Shown here: positions 6,865 through 13,404 of the stretch, piece after piece | Layout: every line of letters starts with the position of its first letter | Position numbering within the stretch: the stretch's first letter is position 1 | NCBI GenBank assembly: GCA_017520105.1 | Contig: JAFWRL010000325.1 | Location: 1 to 13,404, forward strand | Reading direction: 5' to 3' | DNA length: 13,404 nucleotides | DNA from: Fibrobacter sp. | GTDB lineage: Bacteria > Fibrobacterota > Fibrobacteria > Fibrobacterales > Fibrobacteraceae | Notes under the pieces: generated by a model | What the model saw: only the letters and a program-made list of their open reading frames with translations | Databases searched by the model: none | What the model was told of the DNA's origin: nothing | Position numbers and translations under genes: made by a program

Positions 6865-7353
6865 ATGAAAAAATCATTATTTGTTTCGATTGCGACCGTT
6901 GCTGCATTTGCAATGCTTACCGCTTGTTCTGATGATTTTGGTGTTGATAATGGCGCAGGCGGTTCTGCAAGCCTGAACACGGAATCGCAAAAATCCTCTG
7001 ATTATGAGGTGGGGAAAGGTTCGTGTGGTGGCGGTCATTTGGCAAGAAGAGCTGAATGGGGTGATGAATCCGTTGATTTCGTGATGAACGAAGACGGTTC
7101 AGCGACCTTTACGATTAATACAACTTCGATTTGTGGAGAATTTGGGCATGTAACAGATGTCAAGTTGGAACGCAAGGAAGATACATTGTTTGTTCATGAC
7201 TTTTTCGAATATTATCCAGAAGATCCGCAAGTGCCTGAGCATAATTGCCTTTGTTTTGCCGATTATAGGATAAAAGTTCCTGTAGAGTATATTGGTGTGA
7301 AATATCTAAATTTCAAGGGTGTTTACGATATTGTTTATAAAGAACAGGAATAA
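6865..7353 (+). CDS. Small lipoprotein of unknown function
   Basis: A 162-residue predicted lipoprotein. The signal peptide has MKK, a hydrophobic stretch and the lipobox LTAC (18-21), so C21 would be lipidated. An acidic/Ser/Gly linker (about 22-50) precedes the mature domain, which carries several cysteines (in GSCGGGH, TSICGEFG and NCLCFADY) and alternating hydrophobic stretches suggestive of beta structure. No family was recognised. The start is strongly supported by AGGAGG 8 nt upstream. It is followed 24 nt later by the MBL-fold gene, which appears to have its own start signal, so the two may or may not be co-transcribed. Small lipoproteins with 'ACSDD'-type N-termini recur in this window (10829, 12091), but their mature parts are unrelated. 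Confidence 0.8.
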   Translation: MKKSLFVSIATVAAFAMLTACSDDFGVDNGAGGSASLNTESQKSSDYEVGKGSCGGGHLARRAEWGDESVDFVMNEDGSATFTINTTSICGEFGHVTDVKLERKEDTLFVHDFFEYYPEDPQVPEHNCLCFADYRIKVPVEYIGVKYLNFKGVYDIVYKEQE

Positions 7354-7364
7354 GGAAAATTTTC

Positions 7365-7372
7365 TATCTTTG
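7365..7372 (+). promoter_or_regulatory. TAnnTTTG promoter-like box next to the MBL gene start
   Basis: TATCTTTG is an exact match to the TAnnTTTG -7 consensus known from Bacteroidota. It ends 5 nt before the GTG start at 7378. The same core, TATCTTTA, lies in the alaS promoter at 13018-13025. No -33 TTTG or -35 TTGACA is evident at normal spacing. Confidence 0.4.
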
Positions 7373-7377
7373 GCGCC

Positions 7378-8109
7378 GTGCCAAGAATCATAAAGCTTAC
7401 CGATAGAATCCAGTATTTGCAAGTGTCATACGACCCGCTGAGTGCGGATGTCGTTGCTGTTCGTGGCGATAGCGCTTGGTGGATTTTTGACGTGGGCGCC
7501 TGTGACGAGGCGGTGAATTTTATAAATGCGTTGCCGCGCAATCCCGTGGGCTCGGAGCCTCTCGAAAAAGATTCTCGCGGCTCTCTTGAAAACAGCGAAA
7601 GTGCTGCACCAGTTGCAATTTCGCTCAAAAAGAACATCGTCATTTCGCATTTCCATCGCGATCATCTGCTGAATCTTGTGCGCTTTGTGCAGGGCGAAGT
7701 TTCGCTCGATTTCGATGCTGTGTTTCTGGGCTCGCATGCGTCGAAAGTTTTGGGGGAGGTCGCGGGTCGCGAAAAAATTGTTGTTACGTCGCCGATTTCG
7801 TTTGACGATGGCGTGAAAATCCAGATTTTGCCGATGCCGAACAGCCATGCCAAAGGCTCGCTTGCGTTGATTGTCGATGATTACGTGTTTTTAGGCGATG
7901 CGACTTACCCGATGGTGGGGCACGGAACGCCCGACGTGTATAACGTCCAGATTCTTGGCGAGCAGATTGCGCTTTTGAAGTCGCTTGCGGCAACGCGTTT
8001 TTGCCTGAGCCATAAACGTGGGCTTGTTCGCGACAAGGATTCCGTCATTCAATTCTTAGAATCCGTGTATGCTCGCCGCCAAAAGAACGAAAATTACATC
8101 GTGGCATGA
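7378..8109 (+). CDS. MBL-fold (metallo-beta-lactamase superfamily) hydrolase
   Basis: A 243-residue cytoplasmic protein with the metal-binding signature of the metallo-beta-lactamase fold: HFHRDH (91-96, the HxHxDH motif), a third-site histidine H157 in 'PNSHAKGS', the bridging aspartate D174 in 'FLGDATYP', and H212 in 'CLSHKRG'. The fold binds one or two zinc or iron ions and usually hydrolyses ester, thioester or phosphoester bonds. The substrate cannot be inferred. Residues about 53-82 are a polar low-complexity insertion between strands. The start is a GTG without a Shine-Dalgarno; I chose it because the frame opens there, the beta-strand 'IQYLQVSYDP' needs it, and a promoter-like box is just upstream. 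It ends 23 bp before a strong bidirectional terminator shared with pflB. Confidence 0.85.
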   Translation: MPRIIKLTDRIQYLQVSYDPLSADVVAVRGDSAWWIFDVGACDEAVNFINALPRNPVGSEPLEKDSRGSLENSESAAPVAISLKKNIVISHFHRDHLLNLVRFVQGEVSLDFDAVFLGSHASKVLGEVAGREKIVVTSPISFDDGVKIQILPMPNSHAKGSLALIVDDYVFLGDATYPMVGHGTPDVYNVQILGEQIALLKSLAATRFCLSHKRGLVRDKDSVIQFLESVYARRQKNENYIVA

Positions 8110-8132
8110 TTTTTGTGGTCTTGCCAACAAAA

Positions 8133-8156
8133 AAAGGTTCCCTTTCGGGAACCTTT
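8133..8156. terminator. Strong bidirectional intrinsic terminator
   Basis: AAAGGTTCCC (8133-8142), TTTC loop, GGGAACCTTT (8147-8156): a perfect 10-bp stem with an A run on one side and a T run on the other. It lies between the convergent MBL gene (+) and pflB (-) and would terminate both. Confidence 0.92.
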
Positions 8157-8184
8157 TTAAGCTTTGTGGCTTTTCGCGGAGCGA

Positions 8185-10440
8185 TTAAAGCACGCCGTGT
8201 GCCTGGCGGGCAATCACGTCGAGCTGCTGTTCGCGAGTGAGCTTGATGAAACGCACGGCGTAGCCGGAAACGCGGATAGTAAAGTTCTGATATTCTTCCT
8301 TGTCCGGGTGTTCCATCGCGTCCTTCAGCTTTTCAACGCCGAACACGTTCACGTTCAAGTGGTGGCTGCTCTGGCCGAAGTAGCCGTCGAGCACCTGCAC
8401 GAGCTTGTTGGAACGTTCTTCGTCGTTGTGGCCGAGTGCATCCGGGTTGATGGTCTGCGTATTGCTGATACCGTCCAAAGCGTATTCGTACGGAATCTTT
8501 GCGACAGAGTTGAGCGAGGCCAAGAGACCGTGCTTTTCGGCGCCGTAGCTGGGGCTTGCGCCCGGAGAGAACGGTTCGCCAGCCTTACGGCCATCCGGGA
8601 GGGCGCCTGTTGCCTTGCCATAGACGACGTTACTTGTAATCGTGAGAATGCTTGTCGTCGGTTCAGAATCGCGATAAGTCGGGGTCTGCTTGATTTTGGC
8701 CATGAACGTCTTGAGGAGCCAAACAGCGATATCGTCGGCGCGGTCGTCGTCGTTTCCGTAGCGCGGGAAGTCGCCTTCGATTTGGAAGTCTTGCGCGAGG
8801 CCCGTAGCCGGATCGCGGATGACTTTCACCTTGGCGTACTTGATGGCAGAAAGACTATCGACAACGTGGCTGAAGCCTGCGATACCCGTCGCGAACGTGC
8901 GGCGGACATTGGTGTCGATGAGTGCCATTTCGGCGGCTTCGTAATAGTACTTGTCGTGCATGTAATGAATCAAGTTCAATGTATTCACGTACAAGTGCGT
9001 AATCCAGTCCATGTAAAGTTCGAACTTGTGGACAACTTCGTCGTAGTTGAGGTATTCGCTGGTAATCGGCGGATATTCCGGACCGACCTGCTCTCCCTTC
9101 ACAAGGCATTCATCCTTACCGCCGTTGATGGCGTAAAGGAGTGTCTTGGCGAGGTTCGCACGCGCACCGAAGAACTGCATTTCCTTGCCGGTCTGCGTGG
9201 CGGAAACGCAGCAGCAAATGCTGTAGTCGTCGCCCCAAATTGGACGCATCGTATCGTCGTTTTCGTACTGGATGGCGCTTGTCTTCACAGAAATTTCGGC
9301 GGCGAACTTCTTGAAGTTGTGCGGAAGACGCGGGCTGTAGAGAATCGTGAGGTTCGGTTCCGGCGACGGACCCATGTTCACGAGTGTGTGCAAGAAGCGA
9401 TAGTCGGTCTTAGTCACTTGATGGCGGCCGTCTTGGCCGATGCCGGCGACTTCGAGCGTGGCCCACACCGGGTCGCCGCTGAAGAGTTCGTTGTAGCTAG
9501 TGATGCGAGCGAACTTGACCATGCGAAGCTTCATGACAAAGTGGTCGATGATTTCTTGGGCTTCGGTTTCGGTGATGACGCCGTTTTGCAAATCGCGGGT
9601 CATGTAAATGTCGATGAATGTCGAGACGCGGCCCACGCTCATGGCTGCGCCATTCTGGGTCTTGATGGCGGCGAGATAGCCGAAATACAGCCATTGTACG
9701 GCTTCGCGGGCATTCTTTGCCGGTTTCGAAATGTCGTAACCGTAAATCTTTGCCATCACCTTCATGCCTTCGAGGGCCTTGATTTGTTCGGCGAGTTCTT
9801 CGCGTTCGCGGATAACGTGCTCGCGCATGTCAGTGGAATCGGTCAAAGCCTTGTCGGCTTTCTTCTGGGCGATAAGGTAATCGATGCCGTAAAGAGCGAC
9901 ACGGCGGTAGTCGCCGACAATGCGGCCGCGACCGTACGTATCCGGGAGTCCGGTGATGATGTGTGCCTTGCGGGCCAAACGCATGGCCGGCGTGTAAGCG
10001 TCGAAAACACCCTGGTTGTGCGTCTTGTGAAATTCCGTGAAGATGCGGTGGAGTTCTTCGCTCGGAGTGTAGCCGTAGTTCTTGCAAGATTCTTCGGCCA
10101 TCTTGATGCCGCCAAACGGCATGAACGCGCGCTTGAGCGGTTTGTCGGTCTGGAGGCCTACAATCTTTTCGAGATCCTTGGTCTCATTGGAAATGTATCC
10201 TGCGGGGTGGCTCGTGAGAGTGGAGACAACATCTGTGTCCATGTCGAGGACGCCACCCTTTGCAATTTCCCTCTTCTGGAGATCTTGTAATTGTCCCCAA
10301 AGTTTGTTTGTAGCCTCAGTCGGGCCTTGTAAAAACGACTTGTCACCGTCGTAAGCGGTGTAGTTCTTTTGGATAAAATCACGGACGTTTATTTCTTCTT
10401 GCCAGCGTCCGCCTCTAAAGCCTTTCCATGCTTCCTGCAT
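8185..10440 (-). CDS. pflB: Pyruvate formate-lyase (formate C-acetyltransferase)
   Basis: A 751-residue glycyl-radical enzyme, near the 760 of E. coli PflB. It converts pyruvate and CoA to acetyl-CoA and formate in the cytoplasm, a central step of anaerobic fermentation. The glycyl-radical loop is RVSGYAVRF, with G726 as the radical site. The catalytic pair aligns to C410-C411 in '[31 protein letters not shown]' (split here: [10 protein letters not shown] at 405-413, then [13 protein letters not shown] at 421-433). A third cysteine, C409, replaces the alanine found in E. coli. Also visible are '[14 protein letters not shown]' (167-180) and '[21 protein letters not shown]' between 613 and 633. 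The start has AGAGG 5 nt upstream. It is activated by PflA, encoded 1.8 kb away. A leader of roughly 115 nt is predicted from the promoter at 10563-10591, leaving room for regulation. Confidence 0.97.
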   Translation of the reverse strand: MQEAWKGFRGGRWQEEINVRDFIQKNYTAYDGDKSFLQGPTEATNKLWGQLQDLQKREIAKGGVLDMDTDVVSTLTSHPAGYISNETKDLEKIVGLQTDKPLKRAFMPFGGIKMAEESCKNYGYTPSEELHRIFTEFHKTHNQGVFDAYTPAMRLARKAHIITGLPDTYGRGRIVGDYRRVALYGIDYLIAQKKADKALTDSTDMREHVIREREELAEQIKALEGMKVMAKIYGYDISKPAKNAREAVQWLYFGYLAAIKTQNGAAMSVGRVSTFIDIYMTRDLQNGVITETEAQEIIDHFVMKLRMVKFARITSYNELFSGDPVWATLEVAGIGQDGRHQVTKTDYRFLHTLVNMGPSPEPNLTILYSPRLPHNFKKFAAEISVKTSAIQYENDDTMRPIWGDDYSICCCVSATQTGKEMQFFGARANLAKTLLYAINGGKDECLVKGEQVGPEYPPITSEYLNYDEVVHKFELYMDWITHLYVNTLNLIHYMHDKYYYEAAEMALIDTNVRRTFATGIAGFSHVVDSLSAIKYAKVKVIRDPATGLAQDFQIEGDFPRYGNDDDRADDIAVWLLKTFMAKIKQTPTYRDSEPTTSILTITSNVVYGKATGALPDGRKAGEPFSPGASPSYGAEKHGLLASLNSVAKIPYEYALDGISNTQTINPDALGHNDEERSNKLVQVLDGYFGQSSHHLNVNVFGVEKLKDAMEHPDKEEYQNFTIRVSGYAVRFIKLTREQQLDVIARQAHGVL

Positions 10441-10562
10441 ATAACCTCTTTTTTTCCCGAGCTTACTGTTAATACAACTATAAAAGTAACCTAACTTTCC
10501 TATTGTAAAAAAAGACCGAACTCGATTTGTCCTTGTTTTTATAACGATTATCTATAGAGCGC

Positions 10563-10591
10563 AATATACATATTAAATAGGGGGTGGGCAA
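10563..10591 (-). promoter_or_regulatory. Sigma-70-type promoter for pflB
   Basis: On the minus strand TTGCCC (10591-10586, 4/6 to TTGACA) and TATATT (10568-10563, 5/6 to TATAAT) are separated by exactly 17 bp. This would start transcription near 10556, about 115 nt before the pflB ATG. I saw no clear FNR or CRP palindrome. Confidence 0.5.
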
Positions 10592-10689
10592 GGTGCAAAA
10601 TGTGGCGAAGGGATGGCTTGGAGAGGGGTGACGTAGCTTTTAATTTTCTTACGGGAGACCTTGGTGACAGGATAGGTTTTGAACAAAGT

Positions 10690-10720
10690 GTAAAATGTGC
10701 TGAAAATCACGTAAAATGCG
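10690..10720. promoter_or_regulatory. Two direct repeats, GTAAAATGyG, 21 bp apart
   Basis: GTAAAATGTG (10690-10699) and GTAAAATGCG (10711-10720) are 21 bp apart, two helical turns. A near copy, GCAAAATGTG, lies 95 bp upstream at 10595-10604, close to nine turns. They sit in the gap between pflB and the GH16 gene, so a regulator binding on one face of the helix is possible. With 10-bp AT-rich units, chance cannot be excluded. Confidence 0.3.
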
Positions 10721-10729
10721 TTTTTTGGC

Positions 10730-10737
10730 TAATTTTG
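10730..10737 (+). promoter_or_regulatory. TAnnTTTG promoter-like box upstream of the GH16 gene
   Basis: TAATTTTG is an exact match to the Bacteroidota-type -7 consensus, about 92 nt before the GH16 start. It sits 10 bp after the second GTAAAATGyG repeat. The leader then ends in AAAAGAGG, a clear ribosome-binding site. No -33 element is obvious at normal spacing. Confidence 0.3.
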
Positions 10738-10828
10738 TAATACAGTTGATACAGATGATTTTGGGAATCCTGTCATCTGGGGTGCATGCGGAAAATTCAA
10801 AAACTATTTTTTTAGAAAAGAGGTTATT

Positions 10829-11866
10829 ATGAAAAAGATTATTCTTCCCTTGGTTACTGTGGCGTTCTTGGCTGCATGCTCTGATTCGAATGATGATGCT
10901 AATTTTGTCGCACCTTCGGGACAGATTGGTGTCGTTTCTTCTAGCTCTGTCGCTGTTGTTCCTCCGGCTAGTTCTGCAACTGTTGCTGCTCCGACTAGCT
11001 CCGATGCCGCTCTCCCGGCAAGTTCCGCTGCCATCGTTCCGGCCAGCTCCGAAGTTGCTGCCCCGACAAGTTCTGCCGCAACTACACAGGATCCGCAGTT
11101 CACCTATAGCGTTCCGACTTTGACTGCTATCGATCCGTCTAAGGAATACTCGTTCTACGGTGCTGAACTCACGGGTGTGGAACAGTTCAAGTATGGCCGT
11201 TTCGAAGCACGCATGAAGATGGCTTCCATTTCCGGTTCTGTGAGCTCCATGTTCCTCAATTACGATAATTCTTGGATGAAGGAATATGAACCGTGGAACG
11301 AAATTGACATCGAAATTCTCGGCAAGGATCCAAGCAAGTGGCAGTCCAATATCATCACTCGCGAAGCGGAGCCGTCCATCAAGAAAAACACTTCTTCTGA
11401 GGTCATTCATCCGTTCGCATTCGATGCCACCAAGGAATTCCATTTGTACGCGATTATCTGGACTCCGGAATATGTGGCTTGGGAAATCGACAGCGTCGAA
11501 GTGCGCCGCGATACGCTTGGCATGAGCCGTGGTACTCACGCTGATGCCGACCAGGTGAAATTCCTCACCGAAAAGGAAAGTCTCCGTTTCAACTTGTGGG
11601 CTTCTAAAACGCCGTCCTGGACGGGTAAATTCACGGGTGTCGGACTTCCGATTGAACAGCAGATTGATTATGTCCGCGTTTACTCTTACGATGAAGCAAC
11701 AAAGGGCTTCAAGATGCTCTGGCAGGACGATTTCGATGGCAATGATATCGATCCGAATCGTTGGACTGTGGGTGACTGGGAAATGGAAAATGTGATGTAC
11801 CGTAGCCAAAATATCAAAGTCCAGAATGGCGTTTGCAGAATTATTATGGACTACGAAGCTTCGTAA
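10829..11866 (+). CDS. Circularly permuted GH16 beta-glucanase-like lipoprotein
   Basis: A 345-residue surface lipoprotein with the lipobox LAAC (14-17, C17 lipidated), a Ser/Ala/Pro/Val linker (about 30-90) with repeated P-A-S-S and A-P-T-S-S units, and a GH16 domain (about 105-340). The catalytic signature is EIDIE at 158-162, with E158 as likely nucleophile, D160, and E162 as acid/base, followed by 'LGKDPSKWQSNIIT' as in lichenases. The domain begins with YSFYGAEL...KYGRFEARMKMA (107-132) and ends with 'FKMLWQDDFDG...RWTVGDW' and 'NIKVQNGVCRII' (294-339). In ordinary GH16 enzymes that last segment is the N-terminal strand. The order is therefore permuted, as in the known F. succinogenes 1,3-1,4-beta-glucanase. 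It likely cleaves mixed-linkage or related beta-glucans; specificity is inferred. The start has AGAGG 5 nt upstream, and a strong terminator follows. Confidence 0.9.
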   Translation: MKKIILPLVTVAFLAACSDSNDDANFVAPSGQIGVVSSSSVAVVPPASSATVAAPTSSDAALPASSAAIVPASSEVAAPTSSAATTQDPQFTYSVPTLTAIDPSKEYSFYGAELTGVEQFKYGRFEARMKMASISGSVSSMFLNYDNSWMKEYEPWNEIDIEILGKDPSKWQSNIITREAEPSIKKNTSSEVIHPFAFDATKEFHLYAIIWTPEYVAWEIDSVEVRRDTLGMSRGTHADADQVKFLTEKESLRFNLWASKTPSWTGKFTGVGLPIEQQIDYVRVYSYDEATKGFKMLWQDDFDGNDIDPNRWTVGDWEMENVMYRSQNIKVQNGVCRIIMDYEAS

Positions 11867-11886
11867 AAAGTTTGGTGTATAGAAGC

Positions 11887-11919
11887 AAGCCTCCTGGAAA
11901 AATCCGGGAGGCTTTTTTT
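11887..11919 (+). terminator. Strong intrinsic terminator after the GH16 gene
   Basis: AAGCCTCC (11887-11894) pairs with GGAGGCTT (11907-11914). GGA/TCC and a T-G wobble inside extend the stem to 12 bp around an AAAA loop. A seven-T run follows (11913-11919). It sits 20 bp past the stop. Confidence 0.93.
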
Positions 11920-11960
11920 ATGTTAGGTATTGTTTACTTTTTCTTGAAAATGAATAATTG

Positions 11961-11968
11961 TATATTGG
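11961..11968 (+). promoter_or_regulatory. Promoter-like TATATTGG box upstream of the 12091 lipoprotein
   Basis: TATATTGG lies about 120 nt before the next start codon and follows the GH16 terminator, so the downstream gene needs its own promoter. No well-spaced -35 was found. Two heptamer arrays lie between this box and the gene. Confidence 0.25.
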
Positions 11969-11972
11969 TCGA

Positions 11973-12007
11973 TGGTAGCTAGTCATTAGCCATTGGTTTG
12001 TTGTTGG
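11973..12007 (+). repeat. Degenerate 7-bp tandem repeat, five units
   Basis: Read in sevens: TGGTAGC, TAGTCAT, TAGCCAT, TGGTTTG, TTGTTGG. The middle units share TAGnCAT and resemble the TAGTTAC units at 12582-12612. This array is the most degenerate of the four. Confidence 0.4.
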
Positions 12008-12038
12008 GAATGTAATAAGAATGTTCTTTTAACAACTC

Positions 12039-12073
12039 TGTTTACTAACCACTGTTTACTGCCTACTTCCTAC
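12039..12073 (+). repeat. Degenerate 7-bp tandem repeat, five units
   Basis: Read in sevens: TGTTTAC, TAACCAC, TGTTTAC, TGCCTAC, TTCCTAC. All start with T and end in AC. The last two units share the 12-mer CCTACTTCCTAC with the array beside pflA. The array ends 17 bp before the 12091 start codon, so it would lie in that gene's leader if the TATATTGG box is the promoter. Confidence 0.6.
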
Positions 12074-12090
12074 TACTAAAGAGGAATATC

Positions 12091-12576
12091 ATGAAAAAAC
12101 TCGCCCTATTGCTCCTTGCCACGATTTCGCTTGCGCTTGTCGCTTGCGGACCTTCCAAAATTAAAATGCAGGAAACGTCGTCAATGTGCGATGTGCTGAT
12201 TGAAGTGCGTCAGGTACTGAATGATTCGATTAGCTTGTATGTAGGCAACGTGCTTTATCTCAATTCTAAGCAGATTGTTGCTGATGACATGTACCCGTTG
12301 CACGTCAGTACGCGCGATCCGGCAGAGTTTGAAAAACTTACGGCGACAGACGAAATCAATAGCGACGAAGAACTCTTGAATTATCTGCGTCGCAAGGCTC
12401 CGGACATGATGAATTTTGGACTTGTCATCGGTGAAACGGCTTATAACGAAGCTGGATTCGAAGAACAGGCGACAATTGACAAGCTGACCAAGATTTTCCA
12501 GAAAGTCCAGGGCGGTTCGCTTACGTTGTTCCATGAGAAAAACGGCGAACTCACCGACATGAAGAAGATTTATTAG
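12091..12576 (+). CDS. Small lipoprotein of unknown function
   Basis: A 161-residue predicted lipoprotein with signal peptide MKKLALLLLATISLALVAC and lipobox LVAC (16-19). The mature part is acidic with mixed alpha/beta character ('SSMCDVLIEVRQVLNDSISLY', split: SSMCDVLIEV then RQVLNDSISLY; later 'EELLNYLRRKAPDMMNFGLVIG'). It has no linker repeat and no catalytic motif I recognise. The only mature cysteines are C19, the lipid anchor, and a second about 14 residues on. The start is supported by AAAGAGGA 6 nt upstream. It stands alone, with a terminator before it and repeat-rich DNA on both sides. The envelope location follows from the lipobox; the function is unknown. Confidence 0.8.
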   Translation: MKKLALLLLATISLALVACGPSKIKMQETSSMCDVLIEVRQVLNDSISLYVGNVLYLNSKQIVADDMYPLHVSTRDPAEFEKLTATDEINSDEELLNYLRRKAPDMMNFGLVIGETAYNEAGFEEQATIDKLTKIFQKVQGGSLTLFHEKNGELTDMKKIY

Positions 12577-12581
12577 CTTTT

Positions 12582-12612
12582 GAGTTACTAGTTCTTAGTT
12601 ACTAGTTACTAG
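12582..12612 (+). repeat. 7-bp tandem repeat TAGTTAC, four units
   Basis: Read in sevens: GAGTTAC, TAGTTCT, TAGTTAC, TAGTTAC, then TAG. It begins 6 bp after the lipoprotein stop at 12576 and runs straight into the REP-like repeat at 12616. It is the most regular of the four heptamer arrays in the window. Confidence 0.75.
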
Positions 12613-12615
12613 AAT

Positions 12616-12651
12616 CGTCATCCTGAGCCCGTAGGGCGAAGGATCCAGTAA
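12616..12651. repeat. REP-like palindromic repeat (CGTCATCCTGAG...GGATCCAGTAA)
   Basis: A 36-bp unit starting CGTCATCCTGAG and ending GGATCCAGTAA. It folds as ATCCT (12620-12624) with AGGAT (12640-12644) and GCCC (12627-12630) with GGGC (12634-12637). Its last 11 bases equal the first 11 of the window. It belongs to the extragenic palindromic sequences scattered through many bacterial genomes. Confidence 0.7.
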
Positions 12652-12671
12652 CATTTTCTATTACACTGTCA

Positions 12672-12819
12672 CCCCGGCCTATTCTTTTACTGTCATCCCG
12701 GACTCCGTTCTCTTTGACTACTTGCAGCTTTGCTGTTTAGTAGTCATGATCCGCGAATGGGGACGGGATCAGCTTTTTATATTGCAGTGCCGGGGCGTTA
12801 CCCCGGAACAAGTCCGGGG
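12672..12819. repeat. Nested set of inverted repeats (REP cluster)
   Basis: Four nested levels can be read. Outer: CCCCGGC (12672-12678) with GCCGGGG (12789-12795). Next: ATCCCG (12695-12700) with CGGGAT (12764-12769), continued by 12703-12710 with 12755-12762. Next: GACTACT (12716-12722) with AGTAGTC (12739-12745). Core: CAGC (12725-12728) with GCTG (12732-12735). To the right, CCCCGG at 12801-12806 can pair either with CCGGGG at 12790-12795 or with the CCGGGG at 12814-12819, so the two hairpins exclude each other. It looks like one GTCATCCCGG repeat inserted inside another. Confidence 0.6.
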
Positions 12820-12994
12820 CAGGCTCATGGCGGCGAGCGCCCGTTAGAAGGGGTAGCGTATGCCCGTGGGGCAGAAGCGAGGGGAAGACTTGCCCCTTTC
12901 TTAATCAATTCTCTCGTCTTTGGATTGTCACTTCGTTCCAATCTCAAATTCTAGCCTCGGTCATGTCCAAGCAAGCTTGGCCGCGACGCTCGAC
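12820..12994. other. Gene-free, GC-rich to mixed stretch before alaS
   Basis: No gene supported. It holds GGGGCA (12868-12873) with TGCCCC (12891-12896), followed by TTTCTT, which could be a weak terminator; TGCCC at 12861-12865 competes for the same arm. Further on, CCAAGC/GCTTGG (12967-12980) sits inside CAAATTCT (12945-12952) and AGAATTTG (12998-13005), a hairpin whose right arm overlaps the alaS promoter. Confidence 0.4.
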
Positions 12995-13023
12995 TTGAGA
13001 ATTTGTCGTCTAATTTCTATCTT
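12995..13023 (+). promoter_or_regulatory. Sigma-70-type promoter for alaS
   Basis: TTGAGA (12995-13000, 5/6 to TTGACA) and TATCTT (13018-13023, 4/6 to TATAAT) are separated by exactly 17 bp. Transcription would start near 13030, giving a leader of about 21 nt with AGGG at 13041-13044 before the ATG. The -35 region overlaps the 8-bp inverted repeat CAAATTCT/AGAATTTG, so folding or a bound factor could affect it. Confidence 0.6.
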
Positions 13024-13051
13024 TACGCCCGAAAAAATAAAGGGACACAAT

Positions 13052-13404
<353 letters not shown>

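Noticed and set aside
8164..10290. A 708-codon plus-strand open frame opposite pflB
   Set aside because: It is wholly antisense to an unmistakable pflB with catalytic and glycyl-radical motifs. The long frame follows from biased codon use; its product is valine/arginine-rich and resembles no family.
10649..11809. A 386-codon minus-strand open frame opposite the GH16 gene
   Set aside because: The plus strand carries a lipobox, linker and catalytic EIDIE with a strong ribosome-binding site and terminator. The antisense product is low-complexity and has no domain I recognise.
11973..12612. A CRISPR array or VNTR coding repeat
   Set aside because: Units are 7 bp with no spacers, lie outside genes and are degenerate, so neither explanation fits.
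12730..12954. A 74-codon frame in the repeat block before alaS
   Set aside because: It runs through palindromic repeats and has no ribosome-binding site; the coding look comes from repeat sequence.

Overview
The window looks like a chromosomal segment of a Fibrobacter species close to F. succinogenes. Three things point there: a C-terminal FISUMP domain (the Fibrobacter succinogenes major paralogous domain) in the first gene; a lipoprotein glucanase whose GH16 fold is circularly permuted, the arrangement known from the F. succinogenes 1,3-1,4-beta-glucanase; and Ser/Ala/Pro 'PASS' linkers typical of its secreted enzymes. No rRNA, tRNA, CRISPR array, transposase or phage gene was seen.

Layout. 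31-2381 (+): a secreted FISUMP protein followed 2 nt later by epmA (EF-P beta-lysine ligase). 2535-3053 (-): a membrane-anchored thioredoxin-like protein, divergent from pilT-pilC (3105-5378, +), which encode the type IV pilus retraction ATPase and inner-membrane platform. 5379-5630: a palindrome-rich gap. 5631-6410 (-): pflA. 6865-8109 (+): a small lipoprotein and an MBL-fold hydrolase. 8185-10440 (-): pflB. 10829-11866 (+): the GH16 lipoprotein. 12091-12576 (+): an unrecognised small lipoprotein. 12577-13051: a gene-free, repeat-rich block. 13052-13404 (+): the start of alaS, running off the window edge and interrupted by an in-frame TAG at codon 68.

How the genes fit together. PflB and its radical-SAM activase PflA are the pyruvate to formate plus acetyl-CoA step of an anaerobic fermenter. 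They share a strand but are separated by two oppositely oriented genes, so they are separate transcription units. The GH16 enzyme would feed mixed-linkage or related beta-glucans into that metabolism. PilT/PilC belong to surface motility or adhesion. EpmA and AlaRS serve translation.

Most of the unusual signal is between genes. Arrays of degenerate 7-bp tandem repeats (phase TNNNTAC) occur at four sites, REP-like palindromes at several, and one region (12672-12819) is a nest of inverted repeats. Several genes with well-defined starts (pilT, pflA), plus the MBL gene and the thioredoxin-like gene, have no Shine-Dalgarno but carry a TAnnTT(T) promoter-like box 4-7 nt before the start codon, suggesting leaderless or near-leaderless mRNAs. 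Every functional call rests on motif recognition by eye; no database search was possible.
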